DNA of 64,000 nt from Actinomadura xylanilytica (GTDB taxonomy: Bacteria; Actinomycetota; Actinomycetes; Streptosporangiales; Streptosporangiaceae), in NCBI RefSeq assembly GCF_030283145.1, contig NZ_JASNWE010000001.1, forward strand, positions 1,735,751 through 1,799,750, written 5' to 3'. A program made the position numbers and the translations under genes. This document shows positions 24,583-32,820 of the stretch, piece after piece. Positions within the stretch are counted from its first letter, which is position 1. Every line of letters starts with the position of its first letter. The notes under the pieces were generated by a model. The model worked only from the letters and a program-made list of their open reading frames with translations, had not been told where the DNA came from and searched no databases.

Positions 24583-24613
24583 ACCTTGCGACCTCGACCA
24601 AAGTCGAGGTCAA
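24583..24613 (-). promoter_or_regulatory. MerR-type promoter with 19-bp spacer and dyad
   Basis: Read on the minus strand: TTGACC (24613-24608), 19 bases, CAAGGT (24588-24583). The spacer overlaps a perfect 9-bp inverted repeat at 24590-24611 (GACCTCGAC / GTCGAGGTC around CAAA). Overlong spacers with a central dyad are the hallmark of MerR/SoxR-activated promoters. No MerR gene is adjacent. Confidence 0.6.
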
Positions 24614-24663
24614 GCCGCGTGCGGCGCCCCGGCCGCCGTCCCCCACCGCTAACGTCACCTTCC

Positions 24664-24996
24664 ATGACCATCGCCCGCTCCCTGCTGCTGTTCGTCCTGG
24701 CCGCGCTCGCCGAGATCGGCGGGGCCTGGCTGATCTGGCAGGGCGTCCGCGAGCACCGCGGCGCCGCCTGGATCGGCGCGGGCGTCGTCGCGCTCGGCCT
24801 GTACGGGTTCGTCGCCACCCTCCAGCCCGACGCCCAGTTCGGCCGCATCCTCGCCGCCTACGGCGGCGTCTTCGTCGCCGGCTCGCTGGCCTGGGGCGTC
24901 GTCCTGGACGGCTACCGCCCCGACCGCTACGACCTCACCGGCGCCGCGCTCTGCCTCGCCGGCGTCGCGGTCATCATGTACGCACCCCGTGGCTGA
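24664..24996 (+). CDS. YnfA/UPF0060 small membrane protein
   Basis: 110 residues and four membrane helices. Family features: [19 protein letters not shown] at the start, [22 protein letters not shown] in the middle (pattern over residues 40-62), [24 protein letters not shown] at the end. YnfA-like proteins resemble small multidrug resistance transporters, and drug export has been proposed for enterobacterial ones. Divergent from the quinone-oxidoreductase-like gene, sharing its regulatory region. Confidence 0.9.
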   Translation: MTIARSLLLFVLAALAEIGGAWLIWQGVREHRGAAWIGAGVVALGLYGFVATLQPDAQFGRILAAYGGVFVAGSLAWGVVLDGYRPDRYDLTGAALCLAGVAVIMYAPRG

Positions 24997-25130
24997 GCCG
25001 CCACACCCCCGTGGCGGGCCGTCCGCAAGACCGGCACCTTTCCGCAACGAATCTCTTTTCTCGCCCCATCCACCTCTGTAAGCTTTCGCGCGTACTCGCC
25101 CCGTTGTCGGCTGCACGATCAGGGATGGCG

Positions 25131-25709
25131 ATGCGCGCCCGGTTGGTAGGTTCCTCCCCCCGCGGGCCCCGCCACGCCGTCCCGGCCCTGCTGCTCGCGG
25201 CGCTCCCCCTCGCCGCCTGCGGCGAGTCCGCCCCGTCCGGCGGCGACTTCAAGCCCAACGGCAGCCTGAGCAGCGCCGTCCCCACCGCCGCCCCGCCGCC
25301 CTCGGCCATCCCGACCGAGCAGATCGACAAGACGGTCCTGGAGCGCTACCACGTGTACCAGACCGTCTACCAGCGCGCCTACGAGGCCAACGACCCGGCC
25401 GAACTCGGCACCGTCGCCGTCGACCCCCTCCTGAGCCGGGTCACCGGCGACATCGAGCGCACCAAGGCCAGGGGCGAGCTGTGGCGCTTCACCAACGTCT
25501 CCAACGCCAAGGTCTACGCCCGCTCCAAGGACGGCCTGATCGTCTACGTCGTCGACTGCCTCCGCACCGTCGGCGGCTACCGCTTCTCCGCCAAGACCGG
25601 CAAACGCCTCAGCGGCGGCGCCGGCAAGGCGTATCTGCACCGCGCGGCCGTCCGTTACGGCGCCGGCACTTGGAAGGTCTCCGAGACCAACCGGGACAAG
25701 CAATGCTGA
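25131..25709 (+). CDS. Putative lipoprotein
   Basis: 192 residues. A signal peptide ends LAALPLAAC, a good lipobox, then a Pro/Ser linker and a globular part (residues 65-192) with YHVYQTVYQRAYEAND and a conserved Cys in VVDCLRTVGG. No enzyme motif. ATG 25131 is favoured (AGGG 6 bases upstream); ATG 25125 is the alternative. It is 17 bases upstream of a secreted-protein gene, itself 13 bases from a Ser/Thr kinase gene, so the three form an envelope-linked operon. Confidence 0.75.
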   Translation: MRARLVGSSPRGPRHAVPALLLAALPLAACGESAPSGGDFKPNGSLSSAVPTAAPPPSAIPTEQIDKTVLERYHVYQTVYQRAYEANDPAELGTVAVDPLLSRVTGDIERTKARGELWRFTNVSNAKVYARSKDGLIVYVVDCLRTVGGYRFSAKTGKRLSGGAGKAYLHRAAVRYGAGTWKVSETNRDKQC

Positions 25710-25726
25710 TCCCCGAAGGACATGAG

Positions 25727-26542
25727 ATGCGTCCCCTCCGCACCCGCGACAGCCGCGATCAACGAAATCTCGCCCGGCCGGTACGGGTCGGTGCCGTGCT
25801 GGCCACCGCGCTGACGGCCACGGCACTGGCCGCCGGCGCCGCCGAGGCCGCCCCCTGCCAGGGCGTCGGCTCCCCCGGCGGGATCAACTGCTCGGGCAGC
25901 AAGCCCGGCGGGACCACCGGCGGGGGCGGGGGCGGAGGAGGGGCCCGCGGCCCGCAGACCGGAGGCGGGGGCGGAGGAGGGCCCGACGAGACGCTCCCGC
26001 CGTTGGGCCTGACGCCCGACCAGGGCATGGGGACCGTGGCGGGTCCCGCGCCGGCCCAGCAGCCTCCACCGCCCCCGGCCGTCCCGACGATCGTGCTCGC
26101 CCAGCAGGCCCGCGACTCGGCCCAGCTCCCGGTCCCCACGGTCCACACCGCCCCCAAGGACAAGACCTACGTGCGGGTCCAGACCTCGCTCTGGGTCGAC
26201 GGCTTCGTCCCTGTCCAGACCGACCCCATCACCGTCGGCGCGCAGACCCTCCAGGCGACCGCCACCCCGAAATCGGTCGTCTGGCAGCTCGGCGAGACTC
26301 AGCTGACCTGCGGTGACGCGGGCAGCAAGGACGGCGGGACGTGCCATTACACCTACAAGCGCTCGTCCGCCGGGCAGCCCGGCGGCGCCTACAAGATCAC
26401 CGCGACCGTCGTCTGGACGGTCGCGTGGACGTGCACCGGCGCCGACTGCGACAGCCCGGGCGGCGACCTGGACGACCTTCGGATGTCCTCCGCACCCACC
26501 GCCCTGACGGTCGGCGAGATCCAGACGAACAGCCGGCAGTGA
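25727..26542 (+). CDS. Secreted hypothetical protein with Gly-rich linker
   Basis: 271 residues. A basic N-terminus and hydrophobic core end at AGAAEAAP, a probable signal-peptidase I site. A Gly-rich stretch (runs of 8 and 7 Gly around residues 65-90) and Pro-rich linkers precede a beta-rich domain (residues 140-271) with LWVDGFVPVQT and paired cysteines (LTCGDAG, GTCHYT, WTCTGADC). AAGGA lies 7 bases upstream of the ATG. Proteins of this kind are linked to the lipoprotein and kinase genes in related actinomycetes; perhaps a signal or substrate. Confidence 0.72.
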   Translation: MRPLRTRDSRDQRNLARPVRVGAVLATALTATALAAGAAEAAPCQGVGSPGGINCSGSKPGGTTGGGGGGGGARGPQTGGGGGGGPDETLPPLGLTPDQGMGTVAGPAPAQQPPPPPAVPTIVLAQQARDSAQLPVPTVHTAPKDKTYVRVQTSLWVDGFVPVQTDPITVGAQTLQATATPKSVVWQLGETQLTCGDAGSKDGGTCHYTYKRSSAGQPGGAYKITATVVWTVAWTCTGADCDSPGGDLDDLRMSSAPTALTVGEIQTNSRQ

Positions 26543-26555
26543 TCCGCGGTTCGGG

Positions 26556-28346
26556 ATGAGCGCGGCTCCTTGGCACCTGCCGGGCTTCACCGAGCTCGGC
26601 GAGCTGGGCACCGGTTCTCAGGGGCGGGTGGTGCTGGCCAGGCACGAGGCCGGCGGCGGGCAGGTGGCGATCAAGTACCTCGCGCCCGACCTGCTCGGTG
26701 ACACCTTCGCCCGGGACACCTTCCGCAGCGAGGCCGCGCTGCTGACACGCGTCGTCGACCCGAACGTGGCCCGGCTGTACGAGTACGTGGAGACACCGCG
26801 GGGCGCGGCGATCGTGCTGGAGGCCGTGCCCGGCGGCTCGCTGCGCGAGCTGCTCGACGAAGGCGACGGGCCGATGCCCGTCGAGGCCGCGCTGGCGACG
26901 CTCAAGGGGTCGCTGCTGGGTCTCGCCGCCGCGCACGCCGCCGGAGTGGTGCACCGCGACTACAAGCCGGCGAACGTGCTCGTCCAGGGGGACGGGCGGA
27001 GCAAGCTGATCGACTTCGGGATCGCGGTCCTCGCCGGGCAGGGCGGGGTGGGCGGCACCCCGCCCTACATGGCCCCGGAGCAGTGGTCCGGGCGCCCCGC
27101 CTCGTCCGCGACCGACATCTACGCCGCGACCTGTGTCTTCTTCGAGTGCGCCACGGGCGCCCAGCCGTACCGCGGCGACACCGTCGAGTCGTTGCGGGAC
27201 CAGCACGCCACCGCGCCGGTCCCCGTGCACCTGGTCCCCGAGCCGCTGCGTCCGCTGGTGGCCCGCGGGCTCGCCAAGACGCAGACCGAGCGGTTCGCCG
27301 ACGCGCGCGCGTTCGTGGCCGAGCTGGAGGCGGCGGCCACCAGCGCGTACGGGCCGGACTGGGAGCGGCGCGGGGTGATCGCGCTCGCCGGGGTGGCGGC
27401 CGTCCTCGCGACCGCGGTGCCGATCGTCTCGCTGGGCGGCGCGATCCTGGCGCCGGCCGCGGCGTCCGCCGGGGCGGGAGCGGGAGCGGGAGCGCTGACC
27501 GGCGCGGCGACGGGCGGGGCGGCTGCCGGGAACAGCTCCCTGGCACTCGGCCAGGCGGCGGCGGACGCGGCAGGTCATGCGGGCACCGCTGCCTCGAAGG
27601 GATTCCTCGCCAAGGCCGGGGGCGCCAAGGGCGTGGCCGCGATCGCCGGCACGGGCGCAGCCGCCGCCGTCGCGGCAGGTGTGCTGGTGTGGCCGTCCGA
27701 CCCCGATGTCGGCGGGGTGAACCACGGGGTGCTGCGGGCGTCCTTCAGCCGGCCCGGGGTGCTGCTCGGCCAGCCCCACATGCCCCCGTCCGAGACCCCC
27801 TACATGAGCCTCGACATCACGGTCCGGCCGGCGCGGGCCACCCCGGGGACGGCGGTCACGGTGACCACGCGGTTCCGGGCGCGGAATCCGCTGGGCGCCA
27901 CCTGGCTGCCCGGCGGCGCGCGGCGGTGCTTCGGCGAGAAGTCGAAGCGGCCGGACGTCAGGTACTCCTACGGCTACACCGTCGGCGGCGACACCGAATC
28001 CACGCTGCCGAAAGGCAAGGGCATCATCGGTTTCTATCGGGCTTCGCGCGCGAATTCCCGAGCACTTCCCGCCGGTCCCACCGAGCACATCGTCGCCGAT
28101 TCGGAGATCACCGGCGCGGCCCAGCCCTATGTCGCCTCGGAATGCGCGCACATGAGCCGGTGGACCGATACGCGGACGTTTCCGCTGCCGGGACGCGAGC
28201 TGCTGAGGCCGGGCGCATACTTGGTCACTCCCGCGATTCCGCCCCGGCTCTCCAGCATCAGGCGGGACGGGGCGGAGGTGGCGCCGGAGGCGGTGGGAGC
28301 CGTTACCGTGGGCACCCTGCCCACGCTCACCGTCCTGGACGGCTGA
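26556..28346 (+). CDS. Membrane Ser/Thr protein kinase
   Basis: 596 residues. Catalytic domain 1-260: glycine loop LGTGSQGRV, lysine in VAIKYL, catalytic HRDYKPANVL near 131, DFGIAVL near 152, MAPEQ. The activation loop is short. A hydrophobic region at about 273-298 and a second (about 375-393) bracket an Ala/Gly-rich stretch. The C-terminal ~200 residues are probably extracellular, with ATPGTAVTVTTRFRARN (immunoglobulin-like strand pattern). 13 bases downstream of the secreted protein, so the two envelope proteins may be its inputs. Active kinase expected. Confidence 0.88.
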   Translation: MSAAPWHLPGFTELGELGTGSQGRVVLARHEAGGGQVAIKYLAPDLLGDTFARDTFRSEAALLTRVVDPNVARLYEYVETPRGAAIVLEAVPGGSLRELLDEGDGPMPVEAALATLKGSLLGLAAAHAAGVVHRDYKPANVLVQGDGRSKLIDFGIAVLAGQGGVGGTPPYMAPEQWSGRPASSATDIYAATCVFFECATGAQPYRGDTVESLRDQHATAPVPVHLVPEPLRPLVARGLAKTQTERFADARAFVAELEAAATSAYGPDWERRGVIALAGVAAVLATAVPIVSLGGAILAPAAASAGAGAGAGALTGAATGGAAAGNSSLALGQAAADAAGHAGTAASKGFLAKAGGAKGVAAIAGTGAAAAVAAGVLVWPSDPDVGGVNHGVLRASFSRPGVLLGQPHMPPSETPYMSLDITVRPARATPGTAVTVTTRFRARNPLGATWLPGGARRCFGEKSKRPDVRYSYGYTVGGDTESTLPKGKGIIGFYRASRANSRALPAGPTEHIVADSEITGAAQPYVASECAHMSRWTDTRTFPLPGRELLRPGAYLVTPAIPPRLSSIRRDGAEVAPEAVGAVTVGTLPTLTVLDG

Positions 28347-28497
28347 CCCGACCGCTCGCCGGGGGCATATGGTCCTCGCTGCTATGATCGGCGACTCTCA
28401 TCCGCTATGACCGTTATGACCCCGGTCACTCCAGGCGGTCCCGCCGTGCGGGGTGGCGTCACCCCTCGCCACCGCCCGTCCAGAGTTAGGGTTTCCG

Positions 28498-29964
28498 GTG
28501 CCACTGTCCCTTCAGAACCGACGACTGAAACGCATCCCGGTGGGCCGGGCGGTCAAGAACAACGTGCTGTTCTCGATCGTGCTTTTCGCCGGCGTGCTGC
28601 TGAGGGTCGTCACGGTGCTCGGATACCCGCCGGCGTTGTGGTTCAACGACAGTTACGACTATGTCCGGCTCGGCAATTCGCCCTTCCCGAATCCGCTGCG
28701 GTCGGAGGGGTACGGGATCATGCTGTGGCTGCTGAGGCCGTTCCACAGCCTGGCGTTCGTGGTGACGTTGCAGCACCTGATGATCGTGGCCGTGGCGGTG
28801 CTCGGGTACCGGGTGCTGGTGCGCGACTTCGCGGTGCGGCGGGGGTGGGCGGCACTGGCCGTGGCGCCGCTGCTGCTGGACGGGTTCCAGATCGAACTCG
28901 AGCACATGCTGCTGTCGGACGCGCTGTTCACGGCGCTGCTGCTCGTCGCGGTGCTCCTGATGGTGCGGCCCGGGTCGTCGTCGCTGCGGCGGGCCGGCAT
29001 GGTCGGGGGGCTGCTCGGGGTGGCGGCGGTGACCCGGACGGTGGGGGTGCCCATCATCGTCATCGCGGTGCTGTTCCTGCTGTTCAGGCGGACGAAGTGG
29101 ACGGCGGTCGCGGTGCTCGCGGTGGCGTTCGCGGTGCCCGTGGGCGGGTACGCGGTGTGGTTCCAGCAGGAGCACGGGAGGCTCGCGCTGACGGGGGCCG
29201 ACGGGATCTTCCTGTGGGGGCGCACGACGACGTTCGTCGACTGCTCCAAGAAGCTGCCGCCCGGTGACCTGATGTACATGTGCCCGGCGGGACGGCCGGG
29301 GACGCGGGGCGCGGCGTCGCACCAGATCTGGGTGGAGGGGTCGCCGACCGGGTGGCGGGACGGGTACGCGTTCTCGCCGGAGATGAACGACCGGGCGCAG
29401 CGGTTCGCGTTGTGGGCGATCGCGCAGCAGCCGGGCGACTATGTGCAGGCCGTCGCCTACGACTTCTTCATCCGGACGTTCTCCTGGGACCGGACCGGCC
29501 ATCCGACGCCCGCCACGGCGGCGAAGTACCGTTTTCCGAAGCGGCCGGACCGGCAGAAGGACCTGCCGGTGATCGGCGGCGGCGACCGGAGCTCGGTCGT
29601 CCGCGAGTACGAGCACGGGTCCGCGGCGACGCGGATCGTCGAGCCGTTCGCGGGGTTCATGCGCGGCTACCAGACGTATGTGAACGTGCGCGGGACGCTC
29701 CTCGGGATCGTGCTGCTGTTCGCGTCCGCGGGCATCGTGCTCCGGCAGGCGCGGCCGGAGAGCGCGGTGTTCTGGCTGGTCGGGGTCGCGCTGCTGACGG
29801 TTCCGCCGGTGACGACCGACTTCGACTACCGGTACGTGCTGCCGGCGATGCCGTTCCTCTTCCTGTCTGCGGCCACCGCGTGGAACCGCGACCGCGGCGG
29901 CACGGCGGACGGCTCGGAGGCCCCGCGCTCCACCGAGCGCAAGCCCGAACCCGTGCGGGTCTGA
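28498..29964 (+). CDS. Polytopic membrane protein, GT-C glycosyltransferase-like
   Basis: 488 residues with roughly 10 membrane helices. The first external loop reads WFNDSYDYVRLGNSP, with an acidic pair placed like the catalytic Asp of GT-C (GT39/ArnT-like) enzymes that use polyprenyl-phosphate sugars. A large loop between about 240 and 385 (CSKKLPPG; ACTYMCPAG-like cysteines) precedes three terminal helices, the last with DFDYRYVLPAMPF. GTG 28498 has AGGG at 7 bases. Acceptor and donor unknown. A TATGAT at 28383-28388 may be its -10 box. Confidence 0.72.
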   Translation: MPLSLQNRRLKRIPVGRAVKNNVLFSIVLFAGVLLRVVTVLGYPPALWFNDSYDYVRLGNSPFPNPLRSEGYGIMLWLLRPFHSLAFVVTLQHLMIVAVAVLGYRVLVRDFAVRRGWAALAVAPLLLDGFQIELEHMLLSDALFTALLLVAVLLMVRPGSSSLRRAGMVGGLLGVAAVTRTVGVPIIVIAVLFLLFRRTKWTAVAVLAVAFAVPVGGYAVWFQQEHGRLALTGADGIFLWGRTTTFVDCSKKLPPGDLMYMCPAGRPGTRGAASHQIWVEGSPTGWRDGYAFSPEMNDRAQRFALWAIAQQPGDYVQAVAYDFFIRTFSWDRTGHPTPATAAKYRFPKRPDRQKDLPVIGGGDRSSVVREYEHGSAATRIVEPFAGFMRGYQTYVNVRGTLLGIVLLFASAGIVLRQARPESAVFWLVGVALLTVPPVTTDFDYRYVLPAMPFLFLSAATAWNRDRGGTADGSEAPRSTERKPEPVRV

Positions 29965-30101
29965 CCCGGGGAGTTCCGCACGGTGACGGCTCCGCACCTC
30001 GACGCCGTCGCGGTCGTCGTCGACCGCCACCGCTGACCCATTGCGCGCGCCACCGGTTTACGTGAGGATCATTCACATTCTTCGGGATGTGGAGGACGGC
30101 C

Positions 30102-31991
30102 ATGAGGACCTCGATCCGGGTGCGCCTGGACGTGCTGGCGGGCGTCGTCGTCCTGGTGGACGTGCTGCGCGTGTTCCTGCCGTCGCTGATCACGCTGGTC
30201 GGCAGCGCGGGCGAGACGCCGGCCGAGGTGATGGGGGCCTACGCCCTGTCGTGGTTCGTGGCGGCGTTCCTCGCGGTGCCGCTCGTCCGGCTCGTCCCGG
30301 CGCGCCGGCTGGCCGTGGGCGCGGGCCTGCTGCTGGTGGCGGCGAGGGCGGTGCTCCAGTTCACCGACGGCGGCGACGGGCAGCTCTACACCGCCAGCCT
30401 CGGGCTGCTCGCCGGGCTGGTCTGGCTCGTCGCGACGGCGATGGACGCGCGGACCGCGGGGCCGGTGACGACCGGGCTGGTCGCGGGCCTGGCGGCGGCG
30501 ACCACGCTGCACGCGACACTGGAGGGCATCGACCTGGTGTGGCGGGACGGCCCGGTGGCGTGGGTCGTCCTGGCCGCCTGCCTCGCGTTCTTCGCCGTCG
30601 CGCTGGTGCGGCGTCCGGCCGAGGACGGCGAGTCCGCCGGCGCGCCCCGGATCTGGCTGCTCGCCGGCCCGGCGCTGCTGGTGTGGGGCATCTCCACCGG
30701 CAACGCCGCCCACGCGCAGGCGAGCGCCGGGTGGCCCGCCGAGGTGGCCGTGCTGATCGCGGCGGTCGGGGTTCTGTCGGTCGCGGTCGCGGCGCGGCCC
30801 CGGTTCTGGACGCGGCATCCGGCGGTTCCCGCGCTGGCGCTGGTGGCCTCCGCGGCCGTGTTCACGTTCGGCCGCGCCACCGTGGACGGGGTGCACGGCG
30901 TCTCGGCGTGGTGGACGGTCTTGGCGCAGGTGCTGGGGCAGCTCGCGCTGGCGGGCTGCGCCGGCTGGGCGAGCGGCACCGCCGGTCCCGACCGCGCGGC
31001 GCGGCGCGGTCTGGCGATGGCGGGCGGGATGCTGGTGTTCGTCCTGCTCCTGTTCGCCTACTACTCCGCGTACGACCTGGGCGTCCCGAACCGCTGGGTG
31101 CCGATCACCGCGGCGGCCTGCGTGGCCGTGCTGGGCTGGGCCGGAACCGGGGCCGGGGCCGATGCGCGGGACGAGGCGGCGGGCGGCGGGCTGGACCTGC
31201 GCGTGCCCGCCGCCGCGGTCGTCGCCGCGCTGCTGGTCGCGGCCGTCCCGCTGTGGCGCGACAGCGGTCCGCGCTGGCGGCCCGTCGACGACGGGCTGCG
31301 GATCGCCGCCTACAACGTGCGGATGGGCTACGGGATGAACGGGACCATGACCGTCACCCGGCAGGCGGCGGCGCTGCGCGCGCTGCGTCCCCACGTGGTG
31401 GTGCTCGGCGAGGTCGACCGCGCCTGGCTGCTGAACGGCGGCCGGGACCAGCTCCGGCTGATCGCCGACCGGCTCGGGATGCGCGCGGTGTGGGCGCCCG
31501 CCGGCGACGAGGTCTGGGGCGACGCGCTTCTCACCGACCTGCCCGTCACGTCCGTCCGCAACCGGCCCCTGGTGAAGGGCGGGCCCACCGGGGCGCAGGC
31601 CCTGGAGGTCGGCCTCCGCAAGGACGGCCGCGACATCACGGTCATCGCCACGCACACGCAGCCCCCGGAGGACTGGAAGAGCCTCGCGCAGGCGGAGCAG
31701 CTCGCGGGCATCGCGCGCGCCGCCGCGCAGGGGGGCCGCCCGGTCGTGCTGACCGGCGACCTGAACCTTCAGCCCGGCGACCGTGCCTGGGACGTGCTGC
31801 TCGGGGCCGGTCTCACGGACGCGATGGCGTCCGTCCGGCCCGCCCTGACCTTTCCGGCCTTGCCGAAGTCGACGAAGCAGCTCGACCACGTGCTCGTCAC
31901 GCCCGACCTGGTCCCGAGCGATCCGGCCATCCCGGACGTGCCCCACTCCGACCACCGGCCGATCGCGGTCACCCTCGCGCCCCGGTCCTGA
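30102..31991 (+). CDS. Membrane protein with C-terminal endonuclease/exonuclease/phosphatase domain
   Basis: 629 residues. The first ~375 contain about ten membrane helices; the last ~240 are an EEP domain: IAAYNVRMG (Asn), VVVLGEVDRAW (metal Glu), THTQPPEDW, GDLNLQPGDRAW (Asp/Asn), and HSDHRPIAV (Asp-His). All catalytic residues are present, so a phosphodiesterase on a lipid or nucleic acid is plausible; location of the domain suggests an envelope substrate. ATG 30102 has GGAGG at 6 bases. Convergent with MmcQ/YjbR. Confidence 0.83.
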   Translation: MRTSIRVRLDVLAGVVVLVDVLRVFLPSLITLVGSAGETPAEVMGAYALSWFVAAFLAVPLVRLVPARRLAVGAGLLLVAARAVLQFTDGGDGQLYTASLGLLAGLVWLVATAMDARTAGPVTTGLVAGLAAATTLHATLEGIDLVWRDGPVAWVVLAACLAFFAVALVRRPAEDGESAGAPRIWLLAGPALLVWGISTGNAAHAQASAGWPAEVAVLIAAVGVLSVAVAARPRFWTRHPAVPALALVASAAVFTFGRATVDGVHGVSAWWTVLAQVLGQLALAGCAGWASGTAGPDRAARRGLAMAGGMLVFVLLLFAYYSAYDLGVPNRWVPITAAACVAVLGWAGTGAGADARDEAAGGGLDLRVPAAAVVAALLVAAVPLWRDSGPRWRPVDDGLRIAAYNVRMGYGMNGTMTVTRQAAALRALRPHVVVLGEVDRAWLLNGGRDQLRLIADRLGMRAVWAPAGDEVWGDALLTDLPVTSVRNRPLVKGGPTGAQALEVGLRKDGRDITVIATHTQPPEDWKSLAQAEQLAGIARAAAQGGRPVVLTGDLNLQPGDRAWDVLLGAGLTDAMASVRPALTFPALPKSTKQLDHVLVTPDLVPSDPAIPDVPHSDHRPIAVTLAPRS

Positions 31992-32003
31992 CCGGACGGG
32001 CGG

Positions 32004-32348
32004 TCAGCGGCCGTCGAGGTGCTCGGCGGCGAGGAACTTGGGGACGACCATCCGCCACGCCTCGACGACCAGCTCGCGCATCTCGTCCTCGTCCAGCGCG
32101 CCGGTCCACGCCTCCACCCAGTTGAACCGCAGCTCGGACTCGCCCGGCAGGTGGAAGGTGCCGGGGGCGGACGCGACGAGGCCGGGCCGCTCCTCCTTGG
32201 GGAAGGCGAACCCGAACTCGGTCTCGTCCCGGGAGAACGCGGCGTAGACGATCGCGCCGACGCGGAACTTCACCCGGTCCCTGATCAGGTGCTCGGTGGT
32301 CCGGGGCAGCGACAGCGCCAGCCGCCGCACCTGCCCGACTGTGATCAT
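32004..32348 (-). CDS. MmcQ/YjbR-family protein
   Basis: 114 residues of the CyaY/YjbR double-wing fold: VRRLALSLPRTTEHL at the start (family PGxxE region), then VGAIVYAAFSRD, FGFAFPKEER, and a helical end LVVEAWRMVVPKFLAAEHL. Usually annotated as DNA-binding, with little direct evidence. ATG 32348 with GGGAG at 6 bases. Divergent from the conflict operon that starts at 32470. Confidence 0.85.
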   Translation of the reverse strand: MITVGQVRRLALSLPRTTEHLIRDRVKFRVGAIVYAAFSRDETEFGFAFPKEERPGLVASAPGTFHLPGESELRFNWVEAWTGALDEDEMRELVVEAWRMVVPKFLAAEHLDGR

Positions 32349-32469
32349 CGTGGTCTCCCTCCCGGCCGCATCCCGCCAGTATCCCGATCCCTTCCCCGCA
32401 TTTTGGCGATCTTGTTAGATTGCTGGCGGACCGGACACACGGAGCCTTCGGGCGGACGAGGGGACGATC

Positions 32470-32814
32470 GTGAGCGAGCTGGTGCGCTGGCAGACCGAGC
32501 ACGGACCGGTGGTCGTCGAGGTGGGCGACCGCGATCCGGGATTCCGCTCGGTGTCCCGGGCCGACGGGGTCGTGTACGAGGCGCAGGTCCGGTTCGAGGA
32601 CGCGATGCGGAACGTGCGGTCCGCCGCCGAGTCCGCGCTGGCGACCCTGCGCGACGGCGCCCTCAAGCCGGACGCGGTGGAGCTGGAGTTCGGCGTCAAG
32701 CTCAACGTGGCGGCCGGCGCGGTCATCGCCAAGACCTCCGTGGAGGGCCAGCTCAAGGTCAAGCTGACCTGGGGCGCGGCCCCGGCCGGAGAACCGGAGC
32801 AGGAACAGGAGTAG
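32470..32814 (+). CDS. Trypco1 (CU044_2847-type) protein of a VMAP conflict operon
   Basis: 114 residues: RWQTEHGPVVVEVGD, a predicted helix with VRFEDAMRNVRSAAESALATL (residues 38-58), LKPDAVELEFGVKLNVAAG, AVIAKTSVEGQLKVKLTW. This is the trypsin co-occurring domain 1, found with trypsin-like proteases and MoxR/vWA systems in multicellular bacteria. It probably regulates or localises the protease next to it. GTG start with GAGGGGA upstream; 6 bases before the trypsin-VMAP gene. Opens the four-gene operon. Confidence 0.82.
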   Translation: MSELVRWQTEHGPVVVEVGDRDPGFRSVSRADGVVYEAQVRFEDAMRNVRSAAESALATLRDGALKPDAVELEFGVKLNVAAGAVIAKTSVEGQLKVKLTWGAAPAGEPEQEQE

Positions 32815-32820
32815 CCGCCC

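Noticed and set aside
26556..28346. Kinase at 26556 as a second pseudokinase because of its short activation loop
   Set aside because: The VAIK lysine, HRD and DFG residues are all present.
28486..30030. 514-codon minus-strand frame opposite the GT-C-like gene
   Set aside because: His/Arg/Gln repeats typical of antisense reading of a membrane protein gene; no start context.
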